Assembly (NCBI RefSeq): GCF_017874735.1
Contig: NZ_JAGGLV010000021.1
Location: 78,618-142,617, forward strand
Length of the DNA stretch: 64,000 nt
Direction: 5' to 3'
Source: Paenibacillus silagei
Lineage (GTDB): Bacteria; Bacillota; Bacilli; Paenibacillales; Paenibacillaceae
Part shown: one piece after another, positions 34,358-43,294 of the stretch
How positions within the stretch are numbered: the stretch's first letter is position 1
Layout of the letters: every line of letters begins with the position of its first letter
Translations under genes and position numbers: made by a program
The notes under the pieces: model-generated
What the model was told of the DNA's origin: nothing
The model's database searches: none
The model's input: only the letters and a program-made list of their open reading frames with translations

Positions 34358-35614
34358 TCAATTGGTTCGAACCCGTTTTTTAATCAGATTCCCATTCGCG
34401 TCATAGTCATAGTAAACGGTCTGCCCTGAAGTAAGCTTTACCGATTGAAGTCTTCCAGAAGAGTCATAAGTATAGGTATTGGTTTTAGAAGGATCAATAA
34501 CCGTAACCGACTTCACCAACGTTTCTCCAAACCAGGTCACGTATTCCTGCAGCATTCCCCAATCGGTTATATAGGTTCCTGGTACAGCAGGAGCTGTCAT
34601 TGTAAAAGCAAAAGTATATTCTTCACCCGGTCTAATAATGGTCCCGGGAGGCAAATAATAACGTCCTTGTGCAAACGGGTCATTGTCCCCTGCCGCCCCT
34701 AATCGGTACATTCCTGGAGCAGTCCCCTCCTCATACCAGGAGGTCTCTCCCTCATTGCGCATGGTAACAGTCACATTATAGGACTGTCCTAATTCCATGG
34801 TAGAAGGAATCGAATGTGTGACCACCCTCGCGTTCCGCGTCCCCTCTACAACTTGGACATTTTTCGTGAAAGTCTGACCGAACCAGGTGACCCCGTCATG
34901 AACCATTCCCCAATCGGTCATATAGGCTCCCGTCTCAGCCGGCGCCTGCATGATAAAAGTAAAGCTTTGCACCTCTCCTGGTTTCACTCTTCTTCCATCA
35001 GGAATAATTTGCCGGGTATTGGCAAATGGATCTTGGTCCCCTGCACCGCCTAAACGATACCACTCTTCAGGTGACCACGTATCTCCGCCATCGTTGCGGA
35101 AGGCCAGAGTGACTGGATACTTATGCCCTTTGGCCATGACAGACGGGATATTCTCATACATCAATGTGGCCGAACTGGATGGTATCGATGAGACAACAGA
35201 GACATTCACGGTCACCGTATCTCCAAACCACTCGACATTCTCCTTCACCATTCTCCAATCAGTAATGTAGCTTCCCGTTGTAGTTGGAGCTGTCATAGTG
35301 AACGAAAATGTGATGGTTTGTCCTGGAGAGACAATTTGTCCATTAGGGATAAACTTCCTCCCATAAGAAAGCGGATCGCTGTCCCCCACATCACCCAGCC
35401 GAATTAGATTTTGCTCTGACCAGACTTCTGAACTATCATTACGGACCGTCACACTCACTGGATATGTAACTCCCGCTTGCATCATCGACGGAATCGTGTG
35501 GTGTAGAATGGCCGCCCCTCTGCCTGAAGCATGAGTTGTTGAAGGAACCAGCACCGCCGGGAAACTAAGCAGCAAGATGAACAATAGACTGATTTTATTC
35601 CAATACTTTTGCAT
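34358..35614 (-). CDS. YD-tagged secreted protein, three NBR1-Ig-like domains, C-terminal tag
   Basis: A 418-aa protein: signal peptide (1-29), three Ig-like domains of about 115 aa, then the YD tag (YTYDSSGRLQSVKLTSGQ, then YDYDANGNLIKK). Each domain has IPSxMxxGxxYxVxVTxRN, a central W, RLGxxGDxDP, PGExxxFxFxMxAP and GxYxTDWxM. This is the four-tryptophan (FW/NBR1 Ig-like) fold found in many bacterial wall and sugar-active proteins. The SD GGAGG precedes the ATG closely. It is the last tagged gene before RHS B (31 bp between frames). Confidence 0.8.
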   Translation of the reverse strand: MQKYWNKISLLFILLLSFPAVLVPSTTHASGRGAAILHHTIPSMMQAGVTYPVSVTVRNDSSEVWSEQNLIRLGDVGDSDPLSYGRKFIPNGQIVSPGQTITFSFTMTAPTTTGSYITDWRMVKENVEWFGDTVTVNVSVVSSIPSSSATLMYENIPSVMAKGHKYPVTLAFRNDGGDTWSPEEWYRLGGAGDQDPFANTRQIIPDGRRVKPGEVQSFTFIMQAPAETGAYMTDWGMVHDGVTWFGQTFTKNVQVVEGTRNARVVTHSIPSTMELGQSYNVTVTMRNEGETSWYEEGTAPGMYRLGAAGDNDPFAQGRYYLPPGTIIRPGEEYTFAFTMTAPAVPGTYITDWGMLQEYVTWFGETLVKSVTVIDPSKTNTYTYDSSGRLQSVKLTSGQTVYYDYDANGNLIKKRVRTN

Positions 35615-35636
35615 ATTACCTCCGTCTTTACCTAGT

Positions 35637-37658
35637 TCATTCTTTAGTAAAAGTAATCTTATCTACTACAAAAGTGCCTCCTGATGGAGAATCACTGTGA
35701 AAATGAATTCTAGCGGACACAGACCCTGCTGGTGGTTTTAATATTTCGCTTACTGTAGTCCATGCATTTAAACTATTTACATCCGCCAATGTCACTCCAC
35801 TGATCAACTTTCCAGATGCATTAAAGTAGTTAACAATTACTTTTACTGTTTTGCCGGGTCCATCACTGATATTAACAAAACCGCTCAATTTGTAATTTGA
35901 ACCTGGTACTATAGCTACTTCCTGATATATTCCACCTATACCAGTGATAACAGCTTTTTGCGCTTGAACCCCGGAAAACACAGTCGCAGCAGTCAATTGA
36001 TAATCACCATAAGCTCCATATTTTTCCCAACCATCCGCTACACCACCTATTTGAGATCCCTCAAAATCCCCGTTAGCCAGCATATTTCCATCTTTACTCT
36101 TTTTAAAATTCATCATGTCTACTACGAAATTGCTCCCTTGAAGGGATGTTGTATGAACATGTATCCTTGCTACCGCTGCTCCATTTGGAGTTTTGATAGT
36201 TCCACCAATGGTAGTCCATACATTTAAAGTGTTAATATCCCCAAGACTTAACCCACTGATTGCCTTCCCGGAATTGTCAAAAAAATCTATGATTAGCTTT
36301 ACCGATCCATCTTTCGAATCACTTATGTTTACACGGCCATTTACGTCATACAAGGTATTCCCGCTAATCATCACATCTTGATACATTCCGCCAGGACCCG
36401 TCATCGATAGACTCTGGGACTGTTTGCCGGAAGTAACCCTTGACTTTGTAAGCTGGTATTCTCCGAAAGCCCCATATTTCGCCCATCCATCAGCAACACC
36501 GGCGATCTGGGAAACTTCAAAGTCCCCATTTGCTAACATATTTCCGTCCATACTTTTTTTCAGAGTAAACATATCTACCAATACTGCACTGCCAGAAGAT
36601 GAATCTACTTGAATATGGATACGTGCTATCCGGGCGTTCAACGGTGTTTTTAAGGTCTCGCCAGCAGTAGTCCACTTTTGTGATGCTCTCACTTCAGCAA
36701 TGCTTGTACCACCAAGCATTTCTCCTGAAGCATTAAAATAATTAACGATGAGTTCTACCTTTCCACTTAACAAACTTTCTGTGTTTATTCGGCCGTTGAG
36801 GTCATATAGTGTATTCCCATTTACAGCTACATCCTGATACAAGCCTCCTATATTTGTCATCGTAAGCTTTTGAGAGTGTGTACCAGAAGTTACATTGGAG
36901 GATACAAGCTCATATTCACCAAAGGCTCCATATTTTCTCCAGCCATCCCCTACTCCATCTATATGAGATAACTCGAAATCTCCATTTTCCAGCATATTAC
37001 CGTATGTACTCTTATACATTGATACCATATCAATTAATAAGGTAGCCCCAGAAGATGAGTCCAAGTGAAAATGCAACCTTGCCATTGTTGTTCCTTTTGG
37101 AGTTTTTACTGCCCCTCCGATCGTGGTCCATGCATTTTGAACACTTATTTCAGCAAAAGTATCATCACCAATAAAATTACCAGAAGCATTATAATAATCC
37201 ACCTTCATCGTTGCGGTTCCACTATCTTTAACGCTTAGATTTATTTGTCCTTTTAATTCGTATACGGTTTCATCAACTACTTTTATATCTTGATATAGCC
37301 CTCCTATCCCGTTAGTTATTATCTTTTGAGCTTGTTTTCCACTTGCAACTGCCGTAAACTCCATTTCTCCCTTGGGCTGTTGATAGCCAGGACCATTGTA
37401 AGTGTTCCAGTATTTCGCAATTCCGCTACTCTCATCAGACAATTCGAAATTTCCATTTCTTATAAAATTACCATTTGAATTCTTCCTGATTAAATTTCCG
37501 TTTAAATCATAAAAATAATCAATAGCATTACTCACAGACTTCATTGATTCTAATTGTCCATTATTGTTATAAAAATATTCGTAATCATCGGCATAGGCAT
37601 TATGAGGCAAAATAATCATTAAAACCAAAGTTAAAATAACTAATGCTATATTTCGCAA
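35637..37658 (-). CDS. YD-tagged secreted protein with four CBM-like domains, N-terminal tag
   Basis: A 673-aa protein: signal peptide (1-24), YD tag (YEYFYNNNGQLESMKS, then YFYDLNGNLIRK), and four jelly-roll-like repeats of about 150 aa. The repeats share NGDFExSxIxGVxDGW, GGxYQDVxxxxxTLYDLNG, VKLIVNYFNASGK, WTTxGxxxKTP and VDMxxxxKS. They are probably carbohydrate-binding. The start is TTG at 37658: GGAG lies 9 bases upstream, while the TTG at 37673 has no SD. Confidence 0.75.
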   Translation of the reverse strand: MRNIALVILTLVLMIILPHNAYADDYEYFYNNNGQLESMKSVSNAIDYFYDLNGNLIRKNSNGNFIRNGNFELSDESSGIAKYWNTYNGPGYQQPKGEMEFTAVASGKQAQKIITNGIGGLYQDIKVVDETVYELKGQINLSVKDSGTATMKVDYYNASGNFIGDDTFAEISVQNAWTTIGGAVKTPKGTTMARLHFHLDSSSGATLLIDMVSMYKSTYGNMLENGDFELSHIDGVGDGWRKYGAFGEYELVSSNVTSGTHSQKLTMTNIGGLYQDVAVNGNTLYDLNGRINTESLLSGKVELIVNYFNASGEMLGGTSIAEVRASQKWTTAGETLKTPLNARIARIHIQVDSSSGSAVLVDMFTLKKSMDGNMLANGDFEVSQIAGVADGWAKYGAFGEYQLTKSRVTSGKQSQSLSMTGPGGMYQDVMISGNTLYDVNGRVNISDSKDGSVKLIIDFFDNSGKAISGLSLGDINTLNVWTTIGGTIKTPNGAAVARIHVHTTSLQGSNFVVDMMNFKKSKDGNMLANGDFEGSQIGGVADGWEKYGAYGDYQLTAATVFSGVQAQKAVITGIGGIYQEVAIVPGSNYKLSGFVNISDGPGKTVKVIVNYFNASGKLISGVTLADVNSLNAWTTVSEILKPPAGSVSARIHFHSDSPSGGTFVVDKITFTKE

Positions 37659-37704
37659 TACGTTCAACTCCAAAATATGAATTTTTCACTCAGCTCCTTC
37701 AAGC

Positions 37705-39675
37705 TCAACTTCCATTTATTATTCGGATCAGATTCCCGTTAGCATCATATTCGTAACGGAAGATACTACCATCTGAGAGACGCATAGAATTGAGTCGGCC
37801 ATTGGAATCATAAAGATACTCCACCGGAGAATAGGTAGGGTATGGCAGATATAGCTGGGACTGTGGGACAATCTCCTTCATTTGGTGCTCACTGGACCAC
37901 GATAAGCCAAAGGACGCCCCACCATCATTCTCAAAATATTCAACCCTAATCTCATAATTCTGCCCTTCCAACAGATAAATCGGAAGACTCGTTAATTCAC
38001 TGGCCTGAGGAATCCATTTATCAATAAGCAACTGACCATTTACCCATAAGCGAACACCATCATCTGAATTCGCGTAGAATGTGTATGTCCCGCTAGATGA
38101 AGGGCGGATTAACCCCTGCCATCTGACTGAGAATTTATCTGCTGCCATGCTCGAATCTGGAGACTCATTTCCCCATCCGAAACTCAACACTCCATCTGTG
38201 CGTGTTAGCTTCAGATCAGTCAAATTTATGTTGCCGTAATAGTCGCCTTTCAGACCCACACCTGAGCTCTCAATTGGCGGATTTAACTGACTTTGGGGAA
38301 CAAACTCCTTCGCTTGGGTAGGACTCTCCCATAATAGTCCAATCGCTGCTCCGCCCAGGTTCTCGAAATACTCAATCTGTATGTCGTATTGATTACCTGC
38401 AACCAATGGGATAGAACTGCTGCGGAATTGATCTGACTGGTTAACCCAACGATTGAGAATAAGTTTGCCGTCTATCCATAAGCGCACCCCATCGTCAGCA
38501 TTAAGATAAAAGGTATAGGGCTCACTGTACCTTGGCTTAATGGTTCCAGTCCATCTGACAGAGAAGGTATTCGGCCCGATCTGGCTGTCCGGCGAACCCT
38601 CTATCCAATTGAAGTTAACGGTTGCATCGGTACGGGTCAGCTTTAACCCATTCATCTCCAGATTATCGTAATATTCACCTTTTAACCCTACCCCTTGGAC
38701 CTCCGGCAGATAATGCAATTGACTTTGCGGCACCACCTGTTTCACTTGACTGGCACTTGACCACTGTAATATTGCAGATGCTCCCCCGCTGTTCTCGAAA
38801 TACTCCAGCCGGATGTCATAGTTGTGCCTTGTGGTTAAGGTAATGGGCTGGCTTGTCAGTTCACCAGCTTGGGTTATCCACTTATCAAGGATTAAGCGGC
38901 CATCCACCCATAATCTGACCCCATCATCCGCTATTACCTGGAATGTATATGCTTCGCTATATTTGGGTTGAATAGAGCCTGTCCACCTTACCGAGAACGT
39001 ATCCGGTCCAATGGAGGCACCAGGCGAGCCTAGTCCCCAGTTGAAATTTACGTTGGCATCTGTACGTGTCAGCTTAAGACCGGTAAGGTTGATATTGTCG
39101 TAGTACTCCCCTTTAAGACCCACTTGAGACGATTTTACAGGTGGAGTAAGCTGTGTCTGCGGCACGACCTGTTTCACCTGACTGGCACTTGACCATTGCA
39201 ATATCGCTGTTGCTCCCCCGCCATTCTCGAAATATTCTAGACGGATATTATAGTTTTGCCCGGCACGAAGTGTAATGGGTAGACTTGTCAGTTCACTGGC
39301 TTGGGGTACCCACTTATCTAGGATCAGGCGGCCATCCACCCATAGCCGCACACCATCATCCGCTATTACCTGGAATGTATACGCTTCGCTGTATTTGACC
39401 AGAATTGAGCCTGTCCATCTTACCGAGAACGTGTCCGGTTCAATAGAGGCATCGGGTGATCCAACTCCCCAATTGAAATTTACGTTGGCTTCAGTCCGCG
39501 TTAGCTTATGACCAGTAAAGTTGATATTGTCGTAATACTCTCCTTGTAGCCCGCTGGTACCAGCCGCCGCTGCAACAGAATTACTTTTGTCTGGGGAATA
39601 CACTAAGCTTTCTCCTGCATAATGAATTAATGTGAATACGACGAAGGATAGCAGTAATCGTTTTAGTATTTTCAA
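37705..39675 (-). CDS. YD-tagged secreted protein with four PA14 domains, C-terminal tag
   Basis: A 656-aa protein: signal peptide (about 1-35), four PA14 domains of about 145 aa, and the C-terminal YD tag (YLYDSNGRLNSMRLSDG, then YEYDANGNLIRI). Each PA14 copy has GLKGEYYDNINLTG, DTFSVRWTG, YTFQVIADDGVRLWVDGRLI and LEYFENxGGA. The DDGVRLWVDG loop is the sugar/calcium-binding element in PA14 lectins such as yeast flocculins. The start is likely TTG at 39675 (AGGAG 10 bases upstream); the ATGs at 39696 and 39684 lack a usable SD. Confidence 0.8.
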   Translation of the reverse strand: MKILKRLLLSFVVFTLIHYAGESLVYSPDKSNSVAAAAGTSGLQGEYYDNINFTGHKLTRTEANVNFNWGVGSPDASIEPDTFSVRWTGSILVKYSEAYTFQVIADDGVRLWVDGRLILDKWVPQASELTSLPITLRAGQNYNIRLEYFENGGGATAILQWSSASQVKQVVPQTQLTPPVKSSQVGLKGEYYDNINLTGLKLTRTDANVNFNWGLGSPGASIGPDTFSVRWTGSIQPKYSEAYTFQVIADDGVRLWVDGRLILDKWITQAGELTSQPITLTTRHNYDIRLEYFENSGGASAILQWSSASQVKQVVPQSQLHYLPEVQGVGLKGEYYDNLEMNGLKLTRTDATVNFNWIEGSPDSQIGPNTFSVRWTGTIKPRYSEPYTFYLNADDGVRLWIDGKLILNRWVNQSDQFRSSSIPLVAGNQYDIQIEYFENLGGAAIGLLWESPTQAKEFVPQSQLNPPIESSGVGLKGDYYGNINLTDLKLTRTDGVLSFGWGNESPDSSMAADKFSVRWQGLIRPSSSGTYTFYANSDDGVRLWVNGQLLIDKWIPQASELTSLPIYLLEGQNYEIRVEYFENDGGASFGLSWSSEHQMKEIVPQSQLYLPYPTYSPVEYLYDSNGRLNSMRLSDGSIFRYEYDANGNLIRIINGS

Positions 39676-39715
39676 TCTGGCCATTCTCCTCTCCATGTGT
39701 AATAAATTAGAATCT

Positions 39716-41707
39716 TCAATCCACGATAGTCTTCACCATATTCCCGTTCCTGTCATATGAATACCGCACCACACTATTATCAGGGGTTCTGACCTGCATT
39801 AATCTTCCACTACTATCATAGCGATACGTTGTTAACTGCCGGACGATAATATCATCTATGGAAATTGCTCCGCCATTGCGGACACCCCAGGTCAAGTAAT
39901 AATTATCCTGCTCTCCAGTAGTGAAAGTAACCGTCTTCACTCCGCGTGATCCGCTACCCTCGTTCCAGCTTGTCCAGTTCAGGACTTCAACATTGTCCAT
40001 CCCCCGCGCCAGAAAATAAAAATGCCGGTTAGAATTTTCAGGCTCCATATCAATCGATTTATAAGCAAAACTCACCGTATACGTGGTGTTCTTCTGGAAC
40101 TTCAACCGGCTGGAATCACTCACCATCAGATTTGCCCATTCTATCGTTTGTGGAGAATTCAGGTATGCCGAATACATTCCGTTCACTACTTTGGCTGGAT
40201 CATTGGTGAGAATGCCGGATGCAGGTATATAATCCGTTCCACTATAGGTGCCTCTCTCCAAAGATTCACTATCTTTATGAATTGTAATATCGTCTAGCGA
40301 AATCGCCCCACCCCCACGAATTCCCCAGATCAGATAGTAATTATCCTTGTTCCCGGTCGTAAACGTGACACTTTTTCTCTTGGTGATTCCGCTGCCTTCA
40401 TTCCATGTGGTCCAGCCTTTATCCTCTTGGTCATCCATGCTTCTCGCCAGAAAATAAAAGTAGCGCCCATTATTCATTGGGTCCATATCCATCGGCTTGT
40501 ATGAAAAGGTTACGGTATAGGTCGTATTCTTTTCGAAGCGGTATGTATTCGGATCTGTGGTGAGAATAGTCTTCCATTCCTCATTCTGTTGGGACGCAAG
40601 ATAGGCGGAATATTGCCCGCTGATGACTTTTTCCGGGTCCTTGGTAATTACACCAGAGCCTGCCGTAAACTGGGTATCGGTAAATGTACCTTTTTCGAAA
40701 GATTCACTTACCTTTGTAATCTCAATATCATCAATTGACAGTGCTCCTCCTGAATGGATTCCCCAAATCAGATAATAATTTTCTTTATTAGCAGTAGTAA
40801 AAGTCACCGTACGGCTTCCCCTGGTCCCATTCGCGTCATTCCAAGTGGTCCATCCTTTGTCTTGTGTATTATCAGTACTCCTTGCCAAGAAATAGAAGTA
40901 CCGATTGCTGTCTACAGGCCCCATATCAACAGATCGATATGAAAAAGTGACTTGGTATGTTGTGTTTTTTTCAAACTTCACTTTTTGGGCATCCGTGTAA
41001 GAAAATTCTTTCCAGTCCTCGCTCCGCGCTGAACTCAGAAAAGCCGAGTATTGTCCACTCACATTTTGGTTTGGATCACTAGTAATATGACCGGACCCCG
41101 GTAAAAAATCGGTTTGATTGTAGGTCCCCTTTTCAAAGGTTTCGCTTTGCGTTGAGATTGCTTTGACAATCTGAATATCATCAATTGCCAAGCTCCCGCC
41201 AGCATGAATCCCCCAAATCAAGTAATAGTTCTCCTTGTTTCCGGTAGTAAACGTCATCGTCCTGATCCCTGTATTTCCGCTGGCATCATTCCAGGAAGTA
41301 AAGCCCTTATCCTCCTGACCATCCGTACTGCGGGCAAGAAAATAGAAAAAACGGTTGGAATCCAGCGGTTGCATATCAATGGATTTATACGAAAACGTTA
41401 CCTGGTATGTAGTGTTCTTCTCAAATTTAACTTGATTTGAATCGGTATAGTTAAACTCCTTCCAGACGTCCGACTGAAGTGAACTCAGCAGTGTTGAATA
41501 TTTCCCATTTACCACTTTTTGCGGATCTCTTGTAATCGTTCCCTGAATGGGCAGGTAGTTCGTCCCCGCATATGTGCCGTGTTCAAAGGACTCGTTGGCC
41601 ACTATAATATTCTCTGAAGCGGAAACCCTGCTTGGACTAAATAAAACTGTGAAAATCACAAAACAGATAAACAAACTGTAAACGGAATATTTGACGCTTT
41701 TCAACAA
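39716..41707 (-). CDS. YD-tagged secreted protein, four sandwich domains, C-terminal tag; first gene of cluster B
   Basis: A 663-aa protein: signal peptide (1-30), four repeats of about 148 aa, and the C-terminal YD tag (YRYDSSGRLMQVRTPDN, then YSYDRNGNMVKT). The repeats (ESFEHGTYAGTNYLPIQG, TTYQVTFSYKSIDM, FYFLARSTDG, GGAISIDDI) belong to the same family as those of 18474-20042, but here the four copies have diverged. The start is TTG at 41707 after GGGGGAG (7 bases). The longer frame (ATGs at 41743 and 41740) begins inside the -10 region of the conserved promoter and lacks an SD. Confidence 0.75.
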   Translation of the reverse strand: MLKSVKYSVYSLFICFVIFTVLFSPSRVSASENIIVANESFEHGTYAGTNYLPIQGTITRDPQKVVNGKYSTLLSSLQSDVWKEFNYTDSNQVKFEKNTTYQVTFSYKSIDMQPLDSNRFFYFLARSTDGQEDKGFTSWNDASGNTGIRTMTFTTGNKENYYLIWGIHAGGSLAIDDIQIVKAISTQSETFEKGTYNQTDFLPGSGHITSDPNQNVSGQYSAFLSSARSEDWKEFSYTDAQKVKFEKNTTYQVTFSYRSVDMGPVDSNRYFYFLARSTDNTQDKGWTTWNDANGTRGSRTVTFTTANKENYYLIWGIHSGGALSIDDIEITKVSESFEKGTFTDTQFTAGSGVITKDPEKVISGQYSAYLASQQNEEWKTILTTDPNTYRFEKNTTYTVTFSYKPMDMDPMNNGRYFYFLARSMDDQEDKGWTTWNEGSGITKRKSVTFTTGNKDNYYLIWGIRGGGAISLDDITIHKDSESLERGTYSGTDYIPASGILTNDPAKVVNGMYSAYLNSPQTIEWANLMVSDSSRLKFQKNTTYTVSFAYKSIDMEPENSNRHFYFLARGMDNVEVLNWTSWNEGSGSRGVKTVTFTTGEQDNYYLTWGVRNGGAISIDDIIVRQLTTYRYDSSGRLMQVRTPDNSVVRYSYDRNGNMVKTIVD

Positions 41708-41756
41708 ATCCACTCTCCCCCAATAAACTTCCTCACCCATCATAAGGGAGTTAACC

Positions 41757-41827
41757 AACGTTGAGAATGGCTGTATTTTGTCGAATTATAACTTTTTTTG
41801 TCGATTTAGTAATATTTCAGCCACATT
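41757..41827 (-). promoter_or_regulatory. conserved cluster promoter block (B) with paired Spo0A-like boxes
   Basis: TTTGTCGAA (41777-41785) is a perfect Spo0A box; TTTGTCGAT (41797-41805) follows 20 bp away. On the minus strand TTCTCA (41767-41762) and TATGAT (41744-41739) are 17 bp apart, identical to cluster C. The flanking CAACGTTGAGAA is shared with C. Confidence 0.65.
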
Positions 41828-41874
41828 TAGATTTACACAAATCTTTATGGGGAGAAGGCTCATATACTTGCATT

Positions 41875-41910
41875 AAAAAAACCACATGGAGTGGATGCTC
41901 ACATGTGGTT
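41875..41910 (-). terminator. terminator of cluster A
   Basis: AACCACATG (from 41880) pairs with CATGTGGTT (to 41910), with a T-run on the minus strand. It is nearly the same hairpin as at 27648-27684. It ends the transcript that carries the immunity genes of cluster A. Confidence 0.8.
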
Positions 41911-42042
41911 CGGTATTAAGTTTGATTATCCATACAAAATAAACTCTCATCGCTTAAGCCATGGTAGCTGGCCATGAATAGCTCTTTCGGGCATACTTCA
42001 GTGCCTCAGACACTATATAGGGCACTGTACTTCTTATATTAA

Positions 42043-42196
42043 CCTGAATTTCGAAAGTGAATTAAACAAATCCAGATAGGAAAAGGGATAGACCTAGTTT
42101 TTCCTTCACCCATTTGGTGCAAGCTGTTTCTAGCAAGAAATCCCTTAGTGTAGTGCCTTATTGATGATTTGTGGATGCTTACTTTCGAAATTCAGG
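42043..42196. mobile_element. MITE-like element, 154 bp, with perfect terminal inverted repeats and target duplication
   Basis: The ends CCTGAATTTCGAAAGT (42043-42058) and ACTTTCGAAATTCAGG (42181-42196) are perfect 16-bp inverted repeats. The element is flanked by ATTAA on both sides (42038-42042 and 42197-42201), a 5-bp target duplication. The inside is non-coding. Ends beginning CCT with a 5-bp AT-rich duplication fit the IS1380 family, so a transposase of that type may move it; that is inference. It lies between the cluster A terminator and the gene at 42256. Confidence 0.75.
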
Positions 42197-42255
42197 ATTA
42201 ATTCTGATTTGGGTAAGGTTATGTATTTAAATGTTTTATAACCCTTTATTTTCTA

Positions 42256-42474
42256 TCAGTTAGTTTCCGGTCCAAAATATATGGTATTTGCCCAAAAGCC
42301 ATATGTCTTATGGTAACTCATATCATATTCTTCATCAAAAGGACTTTTCCAGAAATCATTAACTCTACCCCATGCCTCTTCCTCGCTTATATTAAATAAC
42401 TGAATCATCTCTATCACAATGCATTCACAAAATTCTTGCGCTTCTTTTGTTGTTGCTAAGCTAAATTTCTCCAT
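42256..42474 (-). CDS. small probable immunity protein paired with the orphan toxin tip
   Basis: A 72-aa acidic protein with a helical N-terminal half and an aromatic C-terminal half (WKSPFDEEYDMSYHKTYGFW, then ANTIYFG). Small proteins with the same closing pattern (YHxxxxxWAxxIYFG) recur next to RHS/WapA toxins as I recall, but I cannot name the family. The SD AAAGGAG is 7 bases upstream. It follows the orphan tip at 42499 by 24 bp, so it is probably the immunity gene for that tip. Confidence 0.6.
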   Translation of the reverse strand: MEKFSLATTKEAQEFCECIVIEMIQLFNISEEEAWGRVNDFWKSPFDEEYDMSYHKTYGFWANTIYFGPETN

Positions 42475-42498
42475 TTTCTCTCTCCTTTAATATAATTA

Positions 42499-42963
42499 TT
42501 AATTTTCAAATCCAGCAAAACCTTTAAACAACCAAACAGCCATTTTTGTAGAACGAATCGCAATTGGTTTCCCTTTGGGAATTGGTGTCTCACCTTTACG
42601 AACATCGCCTGAATTTGCTACAAATGGACCAGCTACATAATCATAATTGTCTGTTAAATTCCATTGTCGCCCCAGAGTCACGTACCGCTCCCAGTTTCCA
42701 TTAGCTGATTTAATAACCAATCCCTTAAAGAGCGAAAATTCTTTGGCATCAACAGTAAATTTCATTACAAGTCCAGCATCACCCAATAATTTTCGCGCCC
42801 ATACTTTTGCTTGTGCTGGATCACTAGTCACGTAAAAAACTTGGCCAAAATCAAGCTCATCACTTCCATACGTTACATGCGGAGCTTTGAATAAAGAAGG
42901 TAGCACCATACTCATACGGATAGCCCACAAAAAAGAAACCTTGAACGGCATGAAGCCAATCAA
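42499..42963 (-). CDS. orphan toxin tip, DUF3990/ART-like
   Basis: A 154-aa frame whose part from about residue 26 reads as a toxin domain: TYGSDELDFGQVFYVTSDPA, QAKVWARKLLGDAGLVMKF, NGNWERYVTLGRQW and NYDYVAGPFVAN. The DFGxxFYVTxDxxQAxxWA and YDxxxGPxAN motifs are those of DUF3990, a family with the ADP-ribosyltransferase fold. The first 25 residues look like nonsense, the only start is a TTG without SD, and there is no export signal. I read it as a C-terminal tip cut off from an RHS protein when a new tip replaced it, retained with its immunity gene at 42256. It may act as a donor for recombination. Confidence 0.6.
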   Translation of the reverse strand: MIGFMPFKVSFLWAIRMSMVLPSLFKAPHVTYGSDELDFGQVFYVTSDPAQAKVWARKLLGDAGLVMKFTVDAKEFSLFKGLVIKSANGNWERYVTLGRQWNLTDNYDYVAGPFVANSGDVRKGETPIPKGKPIAIRSTKMAVWLFKGFAGFEN

Positions 42964-42975
42964 GGTAGGAAATGA

Positions 42976-43278
42976 TTATTTCTTTGATAACAAATCTCTA
43001 ATATAAACTGCACAGCTTTCAGTTTTGTAATGGAGATCTACTAAGTCACATTCAGTTCTTACAATTGGTTTATCCCAATCAAAATCTTTAATAATATAAA
43101 TAATAAATTTATTAATTCCATTATACCATCCAATGTCTAAGATGAAATTATCAGGATAATTTACTTTAAACATATCTTCCTTTAATCCATCATCGTCAAA
43201 ATCAAGCGGTTTATTAATATCGATATCAAAATCATCGTATGTCACTTTACCGGGATAGAAACTTATTTTCTCGAACAT
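42976..43278 (-). CDS. probable immunity protein of RHS toxin A
   Basis: A 100-aa acidic protein, first gene after RHS A (16 bp gap). Its beta-rich sequence (DFDIDINKPLDFDDDGLKED, then FILDIGWYNGINKFIIYIIK) is unknown to me. By position it is the cognate immunity gene. AAGGAG lies 12 bases from the ATG and only 6 from an in-frame ATA two codons before it, so the true start is not certain. Confidence 0.6.
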   Translation of the reverse strand: MFEKISFYPGKVTYDDFDIDINKPLDFDDDGLKEDMFKVNYPDNFILDIGWYNGINKFIIYIIKDFDWDKPIVRTECDLVDLHYKTESCAVYIRDLLSKK

Positions 43279-43294
43279 CTTTATGCCATTCTCC

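Noticed and set aside
42499..42963. A normal stand-alone cytoplasmic gene
   Set aside because: There is no SD, the only start is TTG and the first 25 residues do not resemble a protein start; the toxin motifs begin later.
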